The notes under the pieces: model-generated
What the model was told of the DNA's origin: nothing
Seen by the model: the letters and a program-made list of their open reading frames with translations, nothing else
Databases searched by the model: none
Shown here: piece after piece, positions 22,139 to 32,108 of the stretch
Layout: every line of letters starts with the position of its first letter
How positions within the stretch are numbered: the stretch's first letter is position 1
Assembly (NCBI RefSeq): GCF_020379485.1
Contig: NW_026015142.1
Span: 1-64,000 of the forward strand
Reading direction: 5' to 3'
DNA length: 64,000 nucleotides
Source of the DNA: Brassica napus
Lineage: Eukaryota > Streptophyta > Magnoliopsida > Brassicales > Brassicaceae
Program-made: the position numbers and the translations under genes

Positions 22139-22879
22139 TTCATTTTACACAAAATTAGTATCAATTTTAAGAATTTATTCAAAAATATGTATCATTTAGA
22201 ATTGCTGATTTATATCTTTTCTAATTAAATGTAATTTAAAAAAAAAATTGATTAAAATGATTTATTTTGGTAGTTAATTCTTAATTAATACCTTTACTGA
22301 TTATTTGTATTATTTTTTGCAATTTTGTTTTCTTCTAATAGCTATTATTATCTTGATAAACAAACTAAAATTTTACAATTGTAGATAACAATTGTATTAA
22401 TACATCACAATTAAAACAATTACTTGCAAAAAAAAATCATACATCAAACCCAATCTGTTTCTTCTTTCCGGTGATTCGCGTCTTTAGAGCAATGGTTGAA
22501 GAATTTTCTGGCTCCGCATCCAGCTTTTGTGCCTCGAGACTAAAAAGATGAAGATGATTTTTTTTCAAAAATCGTACAACTAGTATAACTTATAAACGTA
22601 ACAATTTCAAATCAAATATTATTAAAAATATACTATTCATATATTTGACATGCAAGCAGAAGAGATTAGACCAATATGTCTTATTGGTTCTACATCATTC
22701 TCTTTTCTAGCATTTTCATATGCTGAAAACAATCAATAAAGAAAATTATACATCTCATAATTAAGCGATGCCATTTTATAATTTTCTCAAAGTCATGTCA
22801 TCTTTTTTTAGTGAGAATAAATATGGTGATGACACATAAGAAAATCATTTCTCAAATATGTATAGGAGATACTCAATAT

Positions 22880-22975
22880 GTACTAGTTGTATTAATTCGA
22901 GTTGTACTAGTTGTACTAGTTTGAGTTATACTAGTTGTACTAGTTTGAGGTTTACTAGTTGTACTAGTAATACTT
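22880..22975 (-). repeat. same motif array in reverse (deleted copy, right half)
   Basis: Consecutive AGTTGTACTAGT and AGTTATACTAGT units, separated by TTGAG-type spacers, are the reverse complement of the left-half motif. The switch of orientation matches that in the full copy. Confidence 0.8.
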
Positions 22976-23711
22976 TTCGTTCTTCATTATCTTGAATATC
23001 ATATGGAAAGATGAAATTTGATTCTAGATAAGATAAAATTGATTAAATATAACTGTGGATTGATCGATTTGAGATAAAAAAAAAAGAAAAAAATTAGTGG
23101 ATGATTGAAGAAATTTTTTGATTTTGTTTTATGGTGAAAAAAATGGAGAAGAAGAAGAACTGGGTTGGGTTTCTTCCTTGTTTTTCTTCTTTGGAGACAT
23201 AGTTTCTCAAAGAGTGACACGAAATTGAAGAAATATATGAGATTCAAGATGATTGTTGTCGAGTTTGATTAGTGATGGGAGATAGAGGGAGATCGTGATT
23301 TTAGTTCGTAGGTTTCGTTGGTTACATTGAAGACAAAGAAGGACAATGATCTATAACAGACCAAAAAGACAAAAAGAAGTCTACATAGACCAATTGTGAT
23401 CTATCATGGACCAAGGGCTGGTAAATTACCAATTTGCCATTAATGAAAGTGGCATGTGAACCATTGGATCAAATAATGGAAACTCTAATCTCGGTCGTCC
23501 AATTTTCTTCTTCCTTTCTCTTTCTCTCGCCTGGGTCCCACCCAAAATCCATATTAACTCCCTCACATCTTCATCTTCTTCATTACTCAACCACCCACGA
23601 AAATTCATTTCAATCACCAACCAAAGTTCTCTTCTTCAAGTTTTTATCCACAAACCTTTAATTCTGTTTCTTAGGGTTCTTCTACAGCTTTTCTCGTCCT
23701 TGAAACAGCAA

Positions 23712-24233
23712 ATGTGCCTCGTCCTTGGTCTTGAAATCGCTTGGTAAGTGTATACTCTCTCCCTCTCCTTCTCTCTCACTCTTCTCTTCTTTTTTATTTG
23801 TTTTCTGTTTAGTTTTAGTCCCATAATATGTATGTTACCATTATGAGTCAGGTTCCATGGTTTAAGATAACGTTCTTATAGTATGAATCATGATATTGTA
23901 GATTAAATCATTTTTTACATTGGTTACACTGGTACAACAGACGTTGAGTACACCTGGTAAACCTGGTAAAACTCGTTAAGAATAACACTAGTACAACTAG
24001 TAAACCTGGTACAACTCTAAGTAACACTGAATAAGACTATGGGTAAAACTTGTATAACTCTTAGTAGTCCTTTGACAAGTCAAATACTAGTATAACTAGT
24101 ATAACTTATAAACGACTGTTACATGTAAACCAGTATAACTGGTAATACTAGTATAACCCGTATTTTAGCGACTTTAGAACTCGTATAACTGATATAACTT
24201 GTAAGCTGTAATGTTGGTTTTAACTCTTTTCAG
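23712..24233 (+). promoter_or_regulatory. leader intron and overlapping upstream ORF of the transposase
   Basis: A leader intron runs from GTAAGTGTAT at 23744 to the TTTTCAG ending at 24233, six bases before the transposase ATG. In the leader exon an ATG at 23712 opens MCLVLGLEIAW. After splicing this continues out of frame across the main ATG and stops 23 codons in. The deleted sister copy keeps the same ATG and a similar peptide (MCVVVGSKIVW). The arrangement could lower transposase translation. This is inference from sequence only. Confidence 0.5.
23925..24200 (+). repeat. motif array in the transposase leader intron
   Basis: There are about fifteen near-copies of GTAYAACT (GTACAACT, GTATAACT, GTAAAACT), often as ACTAGTATAACT or ACCTGGTACAACT. 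They run in the same direction as the gene and lie directly upstream of its start codon, where regulatory proteins could act. Confidence 0.8.
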
Positions 24234-24238
24234 GAACT

Positions 24239-26551
24239 ATGGATGGTACTGGAGCTGTGGTGATACATTTTGATCATGGTGGAGACAAAAATATTTATAC
24301 ATTAGTAATGAGAGGAAAATATGAGGAGATAACCTATTCTCGCTTGGTTGATAGAATAGGCAAGAAAATGAATATCGATGTAGCTGCGACGAAGCTTCAA
24401 CTGAGCTACTATCCCCTGGTCGTGGATAATAAGAGGCCTTGTTATATTTTGGATGATGAAGATGTTTTAGGATATTTAATGGAGGTGGATAGGAAAAACC
24501 GGCGTAGTGTTTTGCATGTGGAGTTTTCCGAAAATATCTCAGAAAATCAGAGTAACGAGCAGTTTTCTATGAACGAGGAAATTCAGATTGATGCCAGAGC
24601 TAATGATGGTATGGCTGGAGTTGAGGAGTTGGCAATTGTTCCTCAAAACCAATCAGATGGGTATAATCATGAGGAGTTAGCAATTGTTCCTCCAAGACAA
24701 TCAGATAGGTATGAGCATGAGGATTGCAATGAAGAGGGTGATGAAATGAATGATAGGGAGGAGTTGCCGGCTGTTACACCATCTGTAGACACAATTGTCA
24801 ATGCTGAGTGGGATGATGGTATTGATATGAGTTTGTATCAAGAATTTGCGACTAAGGAAGAGCTGAGGAATTTAGTGGACGCAGGAGTGCATTCGAATTG
24901 TTTTGAGGTTGATATAATCAAGACGAATCGTACTGTTTATGTATTGAAATGTCGTGGGGTTGGATGCAGATGGTATTTACGAGCTGCAAGGCTGAAAAAC
25001 TCAGCCTTTTTCAGTGTCAGAACGTATAGAAAGATGCATACGTGTACTCGGGGAGAGGGAAGTGTAACCAAGAGGGGGAAAAGAGGAACACCAAGCTTGG
25101 TCGCAGGAGTGGTGCATGAAGATTATCCAGGCCAATACAAGACTCCAGATCCAAAGTCTCTCATAAAGTTGGTGAAGAACAAACTAGGTGTCACGGTTTC
25201 ATATTCTACAGCTTTGAGAGGGAAACACAAAGCTGTCAGTGATTTGCGTGGTAACCCTCAGGAGAGTTTTGCTAGACTTCCATCTTACTTGTACATGTTA
25301 GAAAGAATGAATCCTGGTACCATCACAAGATTAGTAGTGGATGAGAAGAAGCAGTTTAAGTATATGTTCTTTGCGCTTAAAGCTTGCATCGAAGGGTTTC
25401 AAGCAATGAGGAAAGTGATAATAATGGATGGAACTCACCTGAAGGGTGTGTATGGAGGAGTGCTTCTCATTGCCACTGCTCAGGATCCAGATCATCATCA
25501 TTATCCCCTCGCTTTTGCGGTAGTAGATGGTGAGAAAAATGCGAGCTGGGAGTGGTTTTTGACTATACTGAAAACTTTGATACCAGATGATCCTCAGCTT
25601 GTTTTTTGTACTGATAGAAACCAATGCATCATCAAGAAGGTGCACGAGGTGTACCCAATGGCGATCCATGGATATTGCATTTTTCACTTGTCTAATAATG
25701 TTGCCGGAGCATGCAGCAAAGTTAACAAGAAAGGGGTTGCCAGAAAGTTTAGAAAAATTGCTGGTATGTACACAGAGGTCGAGTTCAGAAAAAGCTACAA
25801 TGATTTCAGGAGAACGTTGCCTCAAGCCGCTGAGTATCTAGATGAGAGTGTTCATGAGACCAAATGGGCAAGATGTCAATTTCCGGGAGAAAGGTACAAC
25901 ATAGATACAACCAACACTGTTGAATCAATCAATGGTGTTTTAAAGGAACCAAGGAAATATGCATTGTTGCCAATGCTTGATGTGAACAAATATCGTGATT
26001 TATCTTTACGCGTTCCAGAGAGACAGATACTAATTCCCTACGTGCATGGGATATTGCATCACAGTTATCCGAAGGCAAAAAAGCTCACGGTGATGGAGCT
26101 AAACAGATTTGAACGTCAGTACACTGTGATTGGCAAAGATGGTCAAGGTTATTATGTTGATTTAGGCAACGGAACATGCCAGTGCAAGTGTTTTGATATT
26201 GATCGGTATCCTTGTGTGCATGCACAGGCTGCGATCATCGCGCGTGGAGAAATGTCTGAAGACTATTGTTCTAAGTATTATTATATGGAGCAGTGGACTT
26301 TGGCATATTACAAGACAATATATCCAGTGCCTCATCATTCATTATGGGAAAGTTATGAAATTCCAGATGAAATCCTATCTCAGGTTGTCTACCCTCCGCA
26401 TGTGGAAAGAAAGAAAGGAAGACTACAAGAAACTAGATTTCCATCAGCTGGGGAATATCGGAGGAAGAAAAAGAAGAAGTATCCACCATTGGTGTGTGAG
26501 AATGATGGAATTGACAGCGATGAAAGTGGAAGCGATGGAATTGATGAATGA
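24239..26551 (+). CDS. MuDR/MULE transposase, 770 aa (VANA-type)
   Basis: This is an uninterrupted 770-codon frame. Residues 1-98 form an N-terminal domain of the PB1-like/MuDR type. An acidic linker follows. A MuDR zinc-type domain starts near residue 202 (EFATKEELRNLV, CRGVGCRWYLRAA, RKMHTC). The DDE core holds D397 in MDGTH, D459 in CTDRNQ and E562 in VESINGVLKE, with CIFHLSNNV between. A C-terminal SWIM zinc finger has the CxCx9CxH pattern: C647, C649, C659, H661. The catalytic triad is therefore present and the enzyme may be active. It would cut and move this element and related deleted copies. It shares the element with a convergent DUF1985 gene. The start is set by the leader intron and by homology of the N-terminus. 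Confidence 0.95.
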   Translation: MDGTGAVVIHFDHGGDKNIYTLVMRGKYEEITYSRLVDRIGKKMNIDVAATKLQLSYYPLVVDNKRPCYILDDEDVLGYLMEVDRKNRRSVLHVEFSENISENQSNEQFSMNEEIQIDARANDGMAGVEELAIVPQNQSDGYNHEELAIVPPRQSDRYEHEDCNEEGDEMNDREELPAVTPSVDTIVNAEWDDGIDMSLYQEFATKEELRNLVDAGVHSNCFEVDIIKTNRTVYVLKCRGVGCRWYLRAARLKNSAFFSVRTYRKMHTCTRGEGSVTKRGKRGTPSLVAGVVHEDYPGQYKTPDPKSLIKLVKNKLGVTVSYSTALRGKHKAVSDLRGNPQESFARLPSYLYMLERMNPGTITRLVVDEKKQFKYMFFALKACIEGFQAMRKVIIMDGTHLKGVYGGVLLIATAQDPDHHHYPLAFAVVDGEKNASWEWFLTILKTLIPDDPQLVFCTDRNQCIIKKVHEVYPMAIHGYCIFHLSNNVAGACSKVNKKGVARKFRKIAGMYTEVEFRKSYNDFRRTLPQAAEYLDESVHETKWARCQFPGERYNIDTTNTVESINGVLKEPRKYALLPMLDVNKYRDLSLRVPERQILIPYVHGILHHSYPKAKKLTVMELNRFERQYTVIGKDGQGYYVDLGNGTCQCKCFDIDRYPCVHAQAAIIARGEMSEDYCSKYYYMEQWTLAYYKTIYPVPHHSLWESYEIPDEILSQVVYPPHVERKKGRLQETRFPSAGEYRRKKKKKYPPLVCENDGIDSDESGSDGIDE

Positions 26552-26690
26552 GTCTTACTTATGTGTTATGGAACTTGCTTATGTCTTGTGAGTCTTACTT
26601 ATGTGTTATGGAACTTGCTTAGTCTTGTGAGTCTTACTTATGTGTTATGAAACTTATTTATGTGTTGTAGAACTTATTTATGTAATGTGT
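26549..26690 (+). repeat. short tandem repeat after the transposase stop
   Basis: The unit GAGTCTTACTTATGTGTTAT plus GGAACTTGCTT and a short spacer occurs about three times with a period of about 42-50 bp, then decays into AACTTATTTATGT repeats. It lies in the likely 3' UTR. Confidence 0.75.
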
Positions 26691-26699
26691 TGTTTCTGT

Positions 26700-27350
26700 C
26701 AGGTACAACAGGTACAATTGGTAAAACTTCATTAAACCTAACATTCATGTTTTTGTGTTGTTATACTGGTACAACTAGTAAAACTAAAAATAAGTTATAC
26801 TGGAATAACTAGTTCAACTATGTCTAGTTTACTAAAATAGGTTCTACTGGAATAACTAGTACAACTATGGAGGATCTGAAATTTAAATATTATTTTAGGT
26901 TTTTTCATATTAATAAAACATTCAAATGGTCTAATTTTAAGTGTTTGGATAGGTTTCTTTGTGTTTTGTATTGTTTTTTTTTTTTTCTGGATTTCTACCT
27001 CCATCACAAAAGTTTGCTTGATCTACCTTATACTTTTAAGGTTTGTTAACATATTTGTCCACATATTTTTTGAAAAACATACATGACAAGTATTTTCACA
27101 ATAGTGATGATTTCATTGTATCCGGGCAAACACATGTTAACATAAATGAGTGGTACAACTTAGATAATGGTATTTCTCTTTGGTACAACTAATATATTCA
27201 GGTTTCACTGCCAAAGTACAACTCTGTACAAACTAGTATAACTAATAAACTAGTACAACTTTGTGCAAGCCAGTATAACTAATAAATTAGTACAACTTTG
27301 TAGAAACCAGTACAACTAAAAAACTAAAACAACTTTGTGTGCATAATGAG
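26700..27350 (+). repeat. motif array between the two convergent genes
   Basis: Near-copies of GGTACAACT and ACTAGTATAACT are spread from 26702 to 27345, in two clusters (26700-26870 and 27150-27345). All are in the plus orientation. The same segment exists in the deleted copy to the left. The part after 27350 is not motif-rich. Confidence 0.8.
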
Positions 27351-27518
27351 TTTCAAATAAGTGGATTCCCAGATAAGTCCTACACTTTTTAATTTAACAC
27401 TAGGTGTACTAGTTTTTCTAGTTATACTACTTTCATATTTTTTGGCATAGTTGATGCTGTAATGTTGTTTTACTTCCCACCTGTAATTGCAACCTGTTCA
27501 ACCACCAAGTTTGGATTT

Positions 27519-27616
27519 AGGTTTTAAAACACACACACATACAAGTTTTAGGTTTTAAAACACACACACATACAAGTTCATCCGTTTTAGGTTTTAAAAC
27601 AAACACATACAAGTTC
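27519..27616. repeat. three-unit tandem repeat at the 3' end of the DUF1985 gene
   Basis: The unit TTTAGGTTTTAAAACACACA plus CACATACAAGTT occurs three times with small spacers (near 27519, 27550 and 27585). It lies just beyond the stop codon, where related proteins of the Ulp1-carrying MULE class continue into a protease domain. Confidence 0.75.
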
Positions 27617-27643
27617 CAAAAACAACAACATAGTTCAGCCAAA

Positions 27644-30600
27644 TCAGTTTGGCGTAAAAGGAGACCTCAACAAATGAGAACGCTTGGGCACCCTCTTTGG
27701 CATCTCAGCAGGATCCTGTGAATCTCCAACCGAAGCTGTGTTCTCTAAAGCGTCATCAACTCTAACCTCACCTTCCTTCTCCAAAGCATCATCATCTACA
27801 ACCTCATCTGTCTTGTCCACAACAGCTTTTTCCGCAGCAGCCTTCTCAAATCTCTCTGCAGTGTCTGCCATAATTTGAAGTGTAGATTGCTCATCTCCAT
27901 CTTCAGTATCTACATTGAACAAAAATACATCCTGACTTAGATCATCATCATTAAAAATAAAATTTGAAGTTATATGTTATCATGACTTACCTTGCATCAA
28001 CTTCTCAGCCTCTACCTCGATATGTTTCTCACCATCCTTCTCAGCCTCTGCCTCAATCTGTTTCTCACTATCCTTCTCAGCCTCATCACCCTTGTCAGCC
28101 TCTGCCTCAATCTGCTTCTCACCATCCTTCTCAGCCTCATCACCCTTGTCAGCCTCATCACCATCCTCGCCCTCCTTATCAGGCTCATCATCACCATCCT
28201 TATCAGCCTTATCACCATCCTCACCCTCCTTATCAGGCTCATCATCACCATCCTTATCAGCCTTATCACCATCCTTGTTAGTCTCATCACCATCCTTATC
28301 ACCATGTATCTCACCCTCCTTATCACCATGCATCTCGCCCTCCTTATCACCAAGTATCTCAGCCTCCTTATCACCATACATCTCGCCCTCCTGGAACGAC
28401 CAACTTTCTCTCTGGATTTTTTCTTCTTCCAACTCCTTTACTCTTGCTTCCAGAAGACGAATTGTTTCGTCTCTCAATGCAAATCCATCATCCATTCTTT
28501 TGTTCAACTTCAACTCTAATTCTCTTAAACTCTCACGACCTGCTTCGCCCCCTGTTTGAACTCCTGCCTCACCCCCTGCCTCGCCTCCTGCCTCGCCTCC
28601 TGCCTCTCCTCCTGCCTCGCCTCCTGCCTCGCCCCCTGCCTCGCCTCCTGCCTCCTCTTGTTGCTCTCGGGTTCTCACATCCATCTCATATAGATCCGGC
28701 CAGAAGATTTTTTTCCCTGGTTCCATTAGGATCTTGTTCCAACTGTCAACAGCTATGTCTAGCGTATCCGAATCATCTATCAGCTCCAAGTCTTCAAAAG
28801 TCCCTTCATCCATTATTTCATACAAAAGGTCTACTTCATTTCCTTTTGGTTCCAAAACACTGATAATCTCCTGAAATGACCAACAACAAATTACACATTT
28901 AATTAACTATGAACTTGAAGAAAATGACATAAACAACACTTAAAAAAATTATAAGCTTTTACCTTTGTGTTTCCTAGCGTCCGATAAATCATGTCAAGTG
29001 GAAATCCTGTTGTTCCGGTCCTCTTGAACTTCCATTTGCACATTCTTGGACAACCATCAAAACAGTTTGGAACAGGCTCTCTGAATCTTTCCCTAAGGAC
29101 AGGGATACATTCAAATGCTAATATCTGCACATCATTTCACACAATCACTTTAGTTATATTATAACAAATATGCTTATGAAAAATGTTATTCATATACCTC
29201 CAAAGGGTTGATAAACCCAGGAAATACCCACTGTGCATGCTCTGGGATCCCATCACGAAAATGATCCCTTACATGAAAAATCTCCTTCATGCAATCATCA
29301 AAGGTGTAACGGCCCCATGGAAATTCGGTGCAAAACTCCAAATCTTCTACTGCTTGGAGAAGGAAATACTCAATGAAGTATCCTGCTTTGGACCTTCCTC
29401 TTAAAACTGTAGCCAGAAAGTAAAGAACCGCCATCCTCAGACGATCGCCACTACCATCAAATTTCATCTTCTGAAGTTTCTCCTTAACATCCGCTTCTGT
29501 CACTTGCAGACCCTTTTCCTTCCCATCCTTTGTCTTCTTCACTTTAAAATACTTTCTCGCAAACTTCAGTCTCCCTATGCTCTGATAGTTTTCTGGATAT
29601 GAGTGGCAGTATAAACCAGAGAGGAGGCTATGTTCCCTGATAGAGTATCTAATTGGAACACCGTTTACCCCAAACCAAGCTTGTCGACCCTTCTCTGTAT
29701 GCATAGTACGAAGTAGCAACATCCACAATCCCATCACTTTTCTTGTTGAGGTACAATCCATGTGGAATATATGCTTGAACTGAGGATGTTCCTGAAACCA
29801 ACTCTTCTCTGAGGCATCCAACTTACCAATCGTCTTGTTCAGAAAATCGTGTTGATGGCACCTTGAGGAGAGCTTGCAACCCTTTCCATAGTTGCTCGGA
29901 TTGAAGAAAAAACCAGCAGGTCTGTCAGCTTCTACGGTCATATCATCACTCTCAACCTGAAAAATACAAACAAAATACAAAGAATAAATAACTGAGTTAT
30001 ACAACACATAAACACTTAGTTGTACCAGTTACACTAATTAAATTAAAAATAATATTACTAGTTCTACCAGCAAGCCTAGTTATACAACAACAACACCATC
30101 TCATTAAACAGTTATACAAAATACTTCTCTAGTTATACTAGTCAGACTACGTATAAGAAGCGTAGTTGTACCAGTTATATTACTTATAAAAAAAAATTTA
30201 CTAGTTATCCTGAATTTGTTTACAACATATTATTACCAGTTGCACCATTTTCACTCTTTTAGTTGTACTAGTAATTTAATACTCGGTTGTATTAGTTAGA
30301 CTAATTATACTTTTCATAGTTATACCAGTTATATTAGTTATAAGAAGTGTGGTTGTACTAGTTATACTAGTTCCATTGATTCTGTTTTACAACATTTTAT
30401 TACCAGTTGAACTAGTTTCATTCTTTTAGTTGTACTAGTTACACTTCTTATATAATCACTACTTATTTTTTTTTTCGACCCTATGATAAATATTTCTAGA
30501 ACCATTTAAGTTGACTTGTTTACCGTTCTTGGAGCGTCGTTGTCAATGGCAGCAGATCCAATAGCAGCCTCATGTGAATTTGAATCTATGTTGTTAGATC

Positions 30601-31214
30601 CAATCTGCTCACGGTTCCTATTTGTTAGTCCAATTTTATCATAAAAATTCCAAAACCATTTTAATTGATTTGTTTACCGTTTGCCCGTCATTGTTAATGG
30701 CAGCCTCGGGTGAGCCTGATTCTCTGTTGGTAGAAGTTATTGGAGCTTGCAGTGGATTCTCCGCCTCATTGGGTGTTTGAGTAGGTGATTTTTGTGGCTC
30801 AATCGGAACTGATGGGCTTGGCGTACCCTCTCTATCATCCTGCGAAGGTAACTCCGTTGATAGTGGCGGATAATGATCAGGATCGGCTTGATGTTCTGGT
30901 GAAGATGCGGTCTGAGGCCGCTTGGTTGGATTGGACGAGGACTCATCGTCTACACCACTGTCTCGCTTCCTCTTCTTCTCTGCGGTTTCAATCTTCTTTT
31001 TCTCTGCATCTCTTTTTTTTTTAACGGCTTCTCTCCTCCTTTTCACCGCTGCTTGTTTTTTCTTTATCACAGAGTCTTTCTTCTTCTTTTCCGCCTCAGC
31101 TTTCTTCTTCTCCACCGCAGCTTTCTTCTTCTCCACCACTGACTCATTCTTCTTCTTCTTCTCCGGCGCACCTTCTTTGTTCGTTTGTTCGGTGAAACGA
31201 GTCTTTGGAGCCAT
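27644..31214 (-). CDS. DUF1985 protein of the MULE (VANC-like), six exons, about 894 aa
   Basis: The proposed exons are 31214-30678, 30604-30524, 29956-29198, 29124-28963, 28870-27991 and 27909-27644. All introns are GT-AG and the phases join to one frame. The order is a Lys-rich coil (EKKKAAVEKKKAEAEKKKK), a short linker, then a DUF1985 domain in exons 3-4 (LSSRCHQHDFLNKTIGKLD, IFHMDCTSTRKVMGLWMLLL, PIRYSIREHSLLSGLYC, YFLATVLRGRSK). An acidic region follows, with about eight GGEA repeats and DGD/DKEG/EAEKDGEK repeats. The end is KRSHLLRSPFTPN. In many MULE proteins that last phrase leads into a Ulp1 C48 protease. Here a stop follows and no protease exists downstream. In Arabidopsis VANDAL elements, DUF1985-type VANC proteins counter silencing of their own element. 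That role is inferred. Exons 1 and 2 end in similar sequence, which suggests an exon duplication. Confidence 0.82.
30005..30450 (-). repeat. motif array in intron 2 of the DUF1985 gene (reverse orientation)
   Basis: Many AGTTGTACTAGTTATAC-type units occur (AGTTGTACCAGTT, AGTTATACTAGT, GGTTGTACTAGTT). Seen from the minus strand these read ACTAGTAYAACT reversed relative to the transposase side. The array sits between coding exons of the gene, near its promoter-proximal half. Confidence 0.8.
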
Positions 31215-31365
31215 AGTGTTTCAAAGAGTAACACGAAATAGAGAAACAAATGAGATAGAGGGAGATCGTGATGATTGTGGTAGAGTTTGATTAGTGAGAT
31301 GAGATAGAGGGAAGGGGGAGAGATCGTGAATTTTTTTCTGTTGGTTATGTCGGGGAAGAGGAATT

Positions 31366-31826
31366 AGGGATTTAGTTTGATTTAGGGGGAAGGATCCGGG
31401 AAGGGCACGCGGGTCGGGTTAGTGGGTGGGGTAGGTTGGTTGGATATGTAAATAAGTTAAAGTTTTAGGTTTTATAGTATTTTCAGCTTAATTTCGATTT
31501 ATTATTAATTCATTAAAAAAATAAAAACAGAAGTGTCCTTTTCCAGATTTTTGTGTGCCCATTTGGTCGATCTCAGCATTTGATTCGACAAAGAAACTGG
31601 GGACAAAAGAAATTGGGGATTTAGGTTTATTAAAACATGGGTCGGTCGGGTTAATGGGAAATGGGTGGGTCCACTGGCTGGATATGTAAATATGTTGAAG
31701 TTTTAGGTTTTATGGTATTTTCTGCTTAATTTTAATTTATTTTTAATTCATTAAAAAAATAAAAATAAAAGGGGTCTATTCCAGACTTTTTTGGTGCCCT
31801 TCTGGTCCATCCCAGCATTTGATCCC
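31366..31826. repeat. tandem duplication of the right MULE terminus
   Basis: Two units of about 225-235 bp (31366-31600, 31601-31826) share, in order, GGATTTAG, GGTCGGGTTA, TTGGATATGTAAAT-type text, GTTTTAGGTTTTAT, TTAATTCATTAAAAAAATAA, TTCCAGA and CCCAGCATTTGAT or CTCAGCATTTGAT. The outer one is taken as the real end. Confidence 0.8.
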
Positions 31827-32108
31827 TCTTTACTCCACATAAAACTAACTGAAGTGAGTTTTTTTTAGCAAACTGAATTGAGTTGTAGAGACACTTTAAG
31901 CAATGAGAAAGCATCTATCATTGTTAATGGCTTTTTAACTTCCTCCAAGATTTTCTAAGGGAGTTATTTTAAAACTTGAAAGCTGGCCATAATTTGGATC
32001 TTTCAACAACTTCCAATAGAACTACTTTGTAGTAGAATAATTTTATTCATCAATAGAAGGAATAATATGTTGGATCTCCGCAATAAGGACATAAGAGCAC
32101 CATTATCA
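31827..32108. other. spacer between the MULE and the Harbinger element
   Basis: AT-rich with no gene. A first copy of the Harbinger-like end (TAAGAGCACCATTATCA) occurs at about 32092-32108, directly before the element's own end. Confidence 0.5.

Larger units (their letters stand above)
20690..23340. mobile_element. internally deleted VANDAL-like MULE copy
   Basis: Its left part aligns with the left part of the full copy to the right. CCACGAAAATTCATT, AATCACCAACCAAAG-type text and the exon end before GTAAGTGTATACTCTCTCCC occur at about 21080-21245 and again at 23595-23765. Its middle (21410-21640) matches the DNA 3' of the transposase gene (26757-26960). Its right part (23190-23340) matches the start of the DUF1985 gene: CATAGT then CAAAGAGT and ACACGAAAT, with AGATAGAGGGAGATCGTGA following. 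The transposase body and nearly all of the second gene are gone. A minus-strand ATG remains at the position equal to 31214, followed by MSPKKKNKEET and an early stop. It is non-autonomous. Confidence 0.75.
23341..31826. mobile_element. VANDAL-like Mutator-family element (about 8.5 kb)
   Basis: It carries a MULE transposase gene on the plus strand and a DUF1985 gene on the minus strand. They converge, with their 3' ends about 1.1 kb apart. The ends share weak inverted similarity. The left is GGACAATGATCTATAACAGA then CCAAAAAGACAAAAAGAAGT. The reverse complement of the right is GGGATCAAATGCTGGGATGG then ACCAGAAGGGCACCAAAAAA. This is far from the long perfect repeats of classic MULEs and fits non-TIR (VANDAL-type) MULEs. 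No clean 9-bp target duplication was found, partly because a deleted sister copy abuts the left end. Short motif arrays fill the noncoding parts. Confidence 0.75.

Noticed and set aside
25331..25825. 164-residue antisense frame in the transposase
   Set aside because: It is the shadow of a conserved, domain-bearing plus-strand gene.
27964..28863. Several plus- and minus-strand frames of Ser/Pro/Leu/Arg repeats
   Set aside because: They are shadow frames of the acidic repeat exon of the DUF1985 gene.
30785..31290. Phe/Ser-rich plus-strand frames
   Set aside because: They are the antisense of the Lys-rich coil in exon 1 of the DUF1985 gene.
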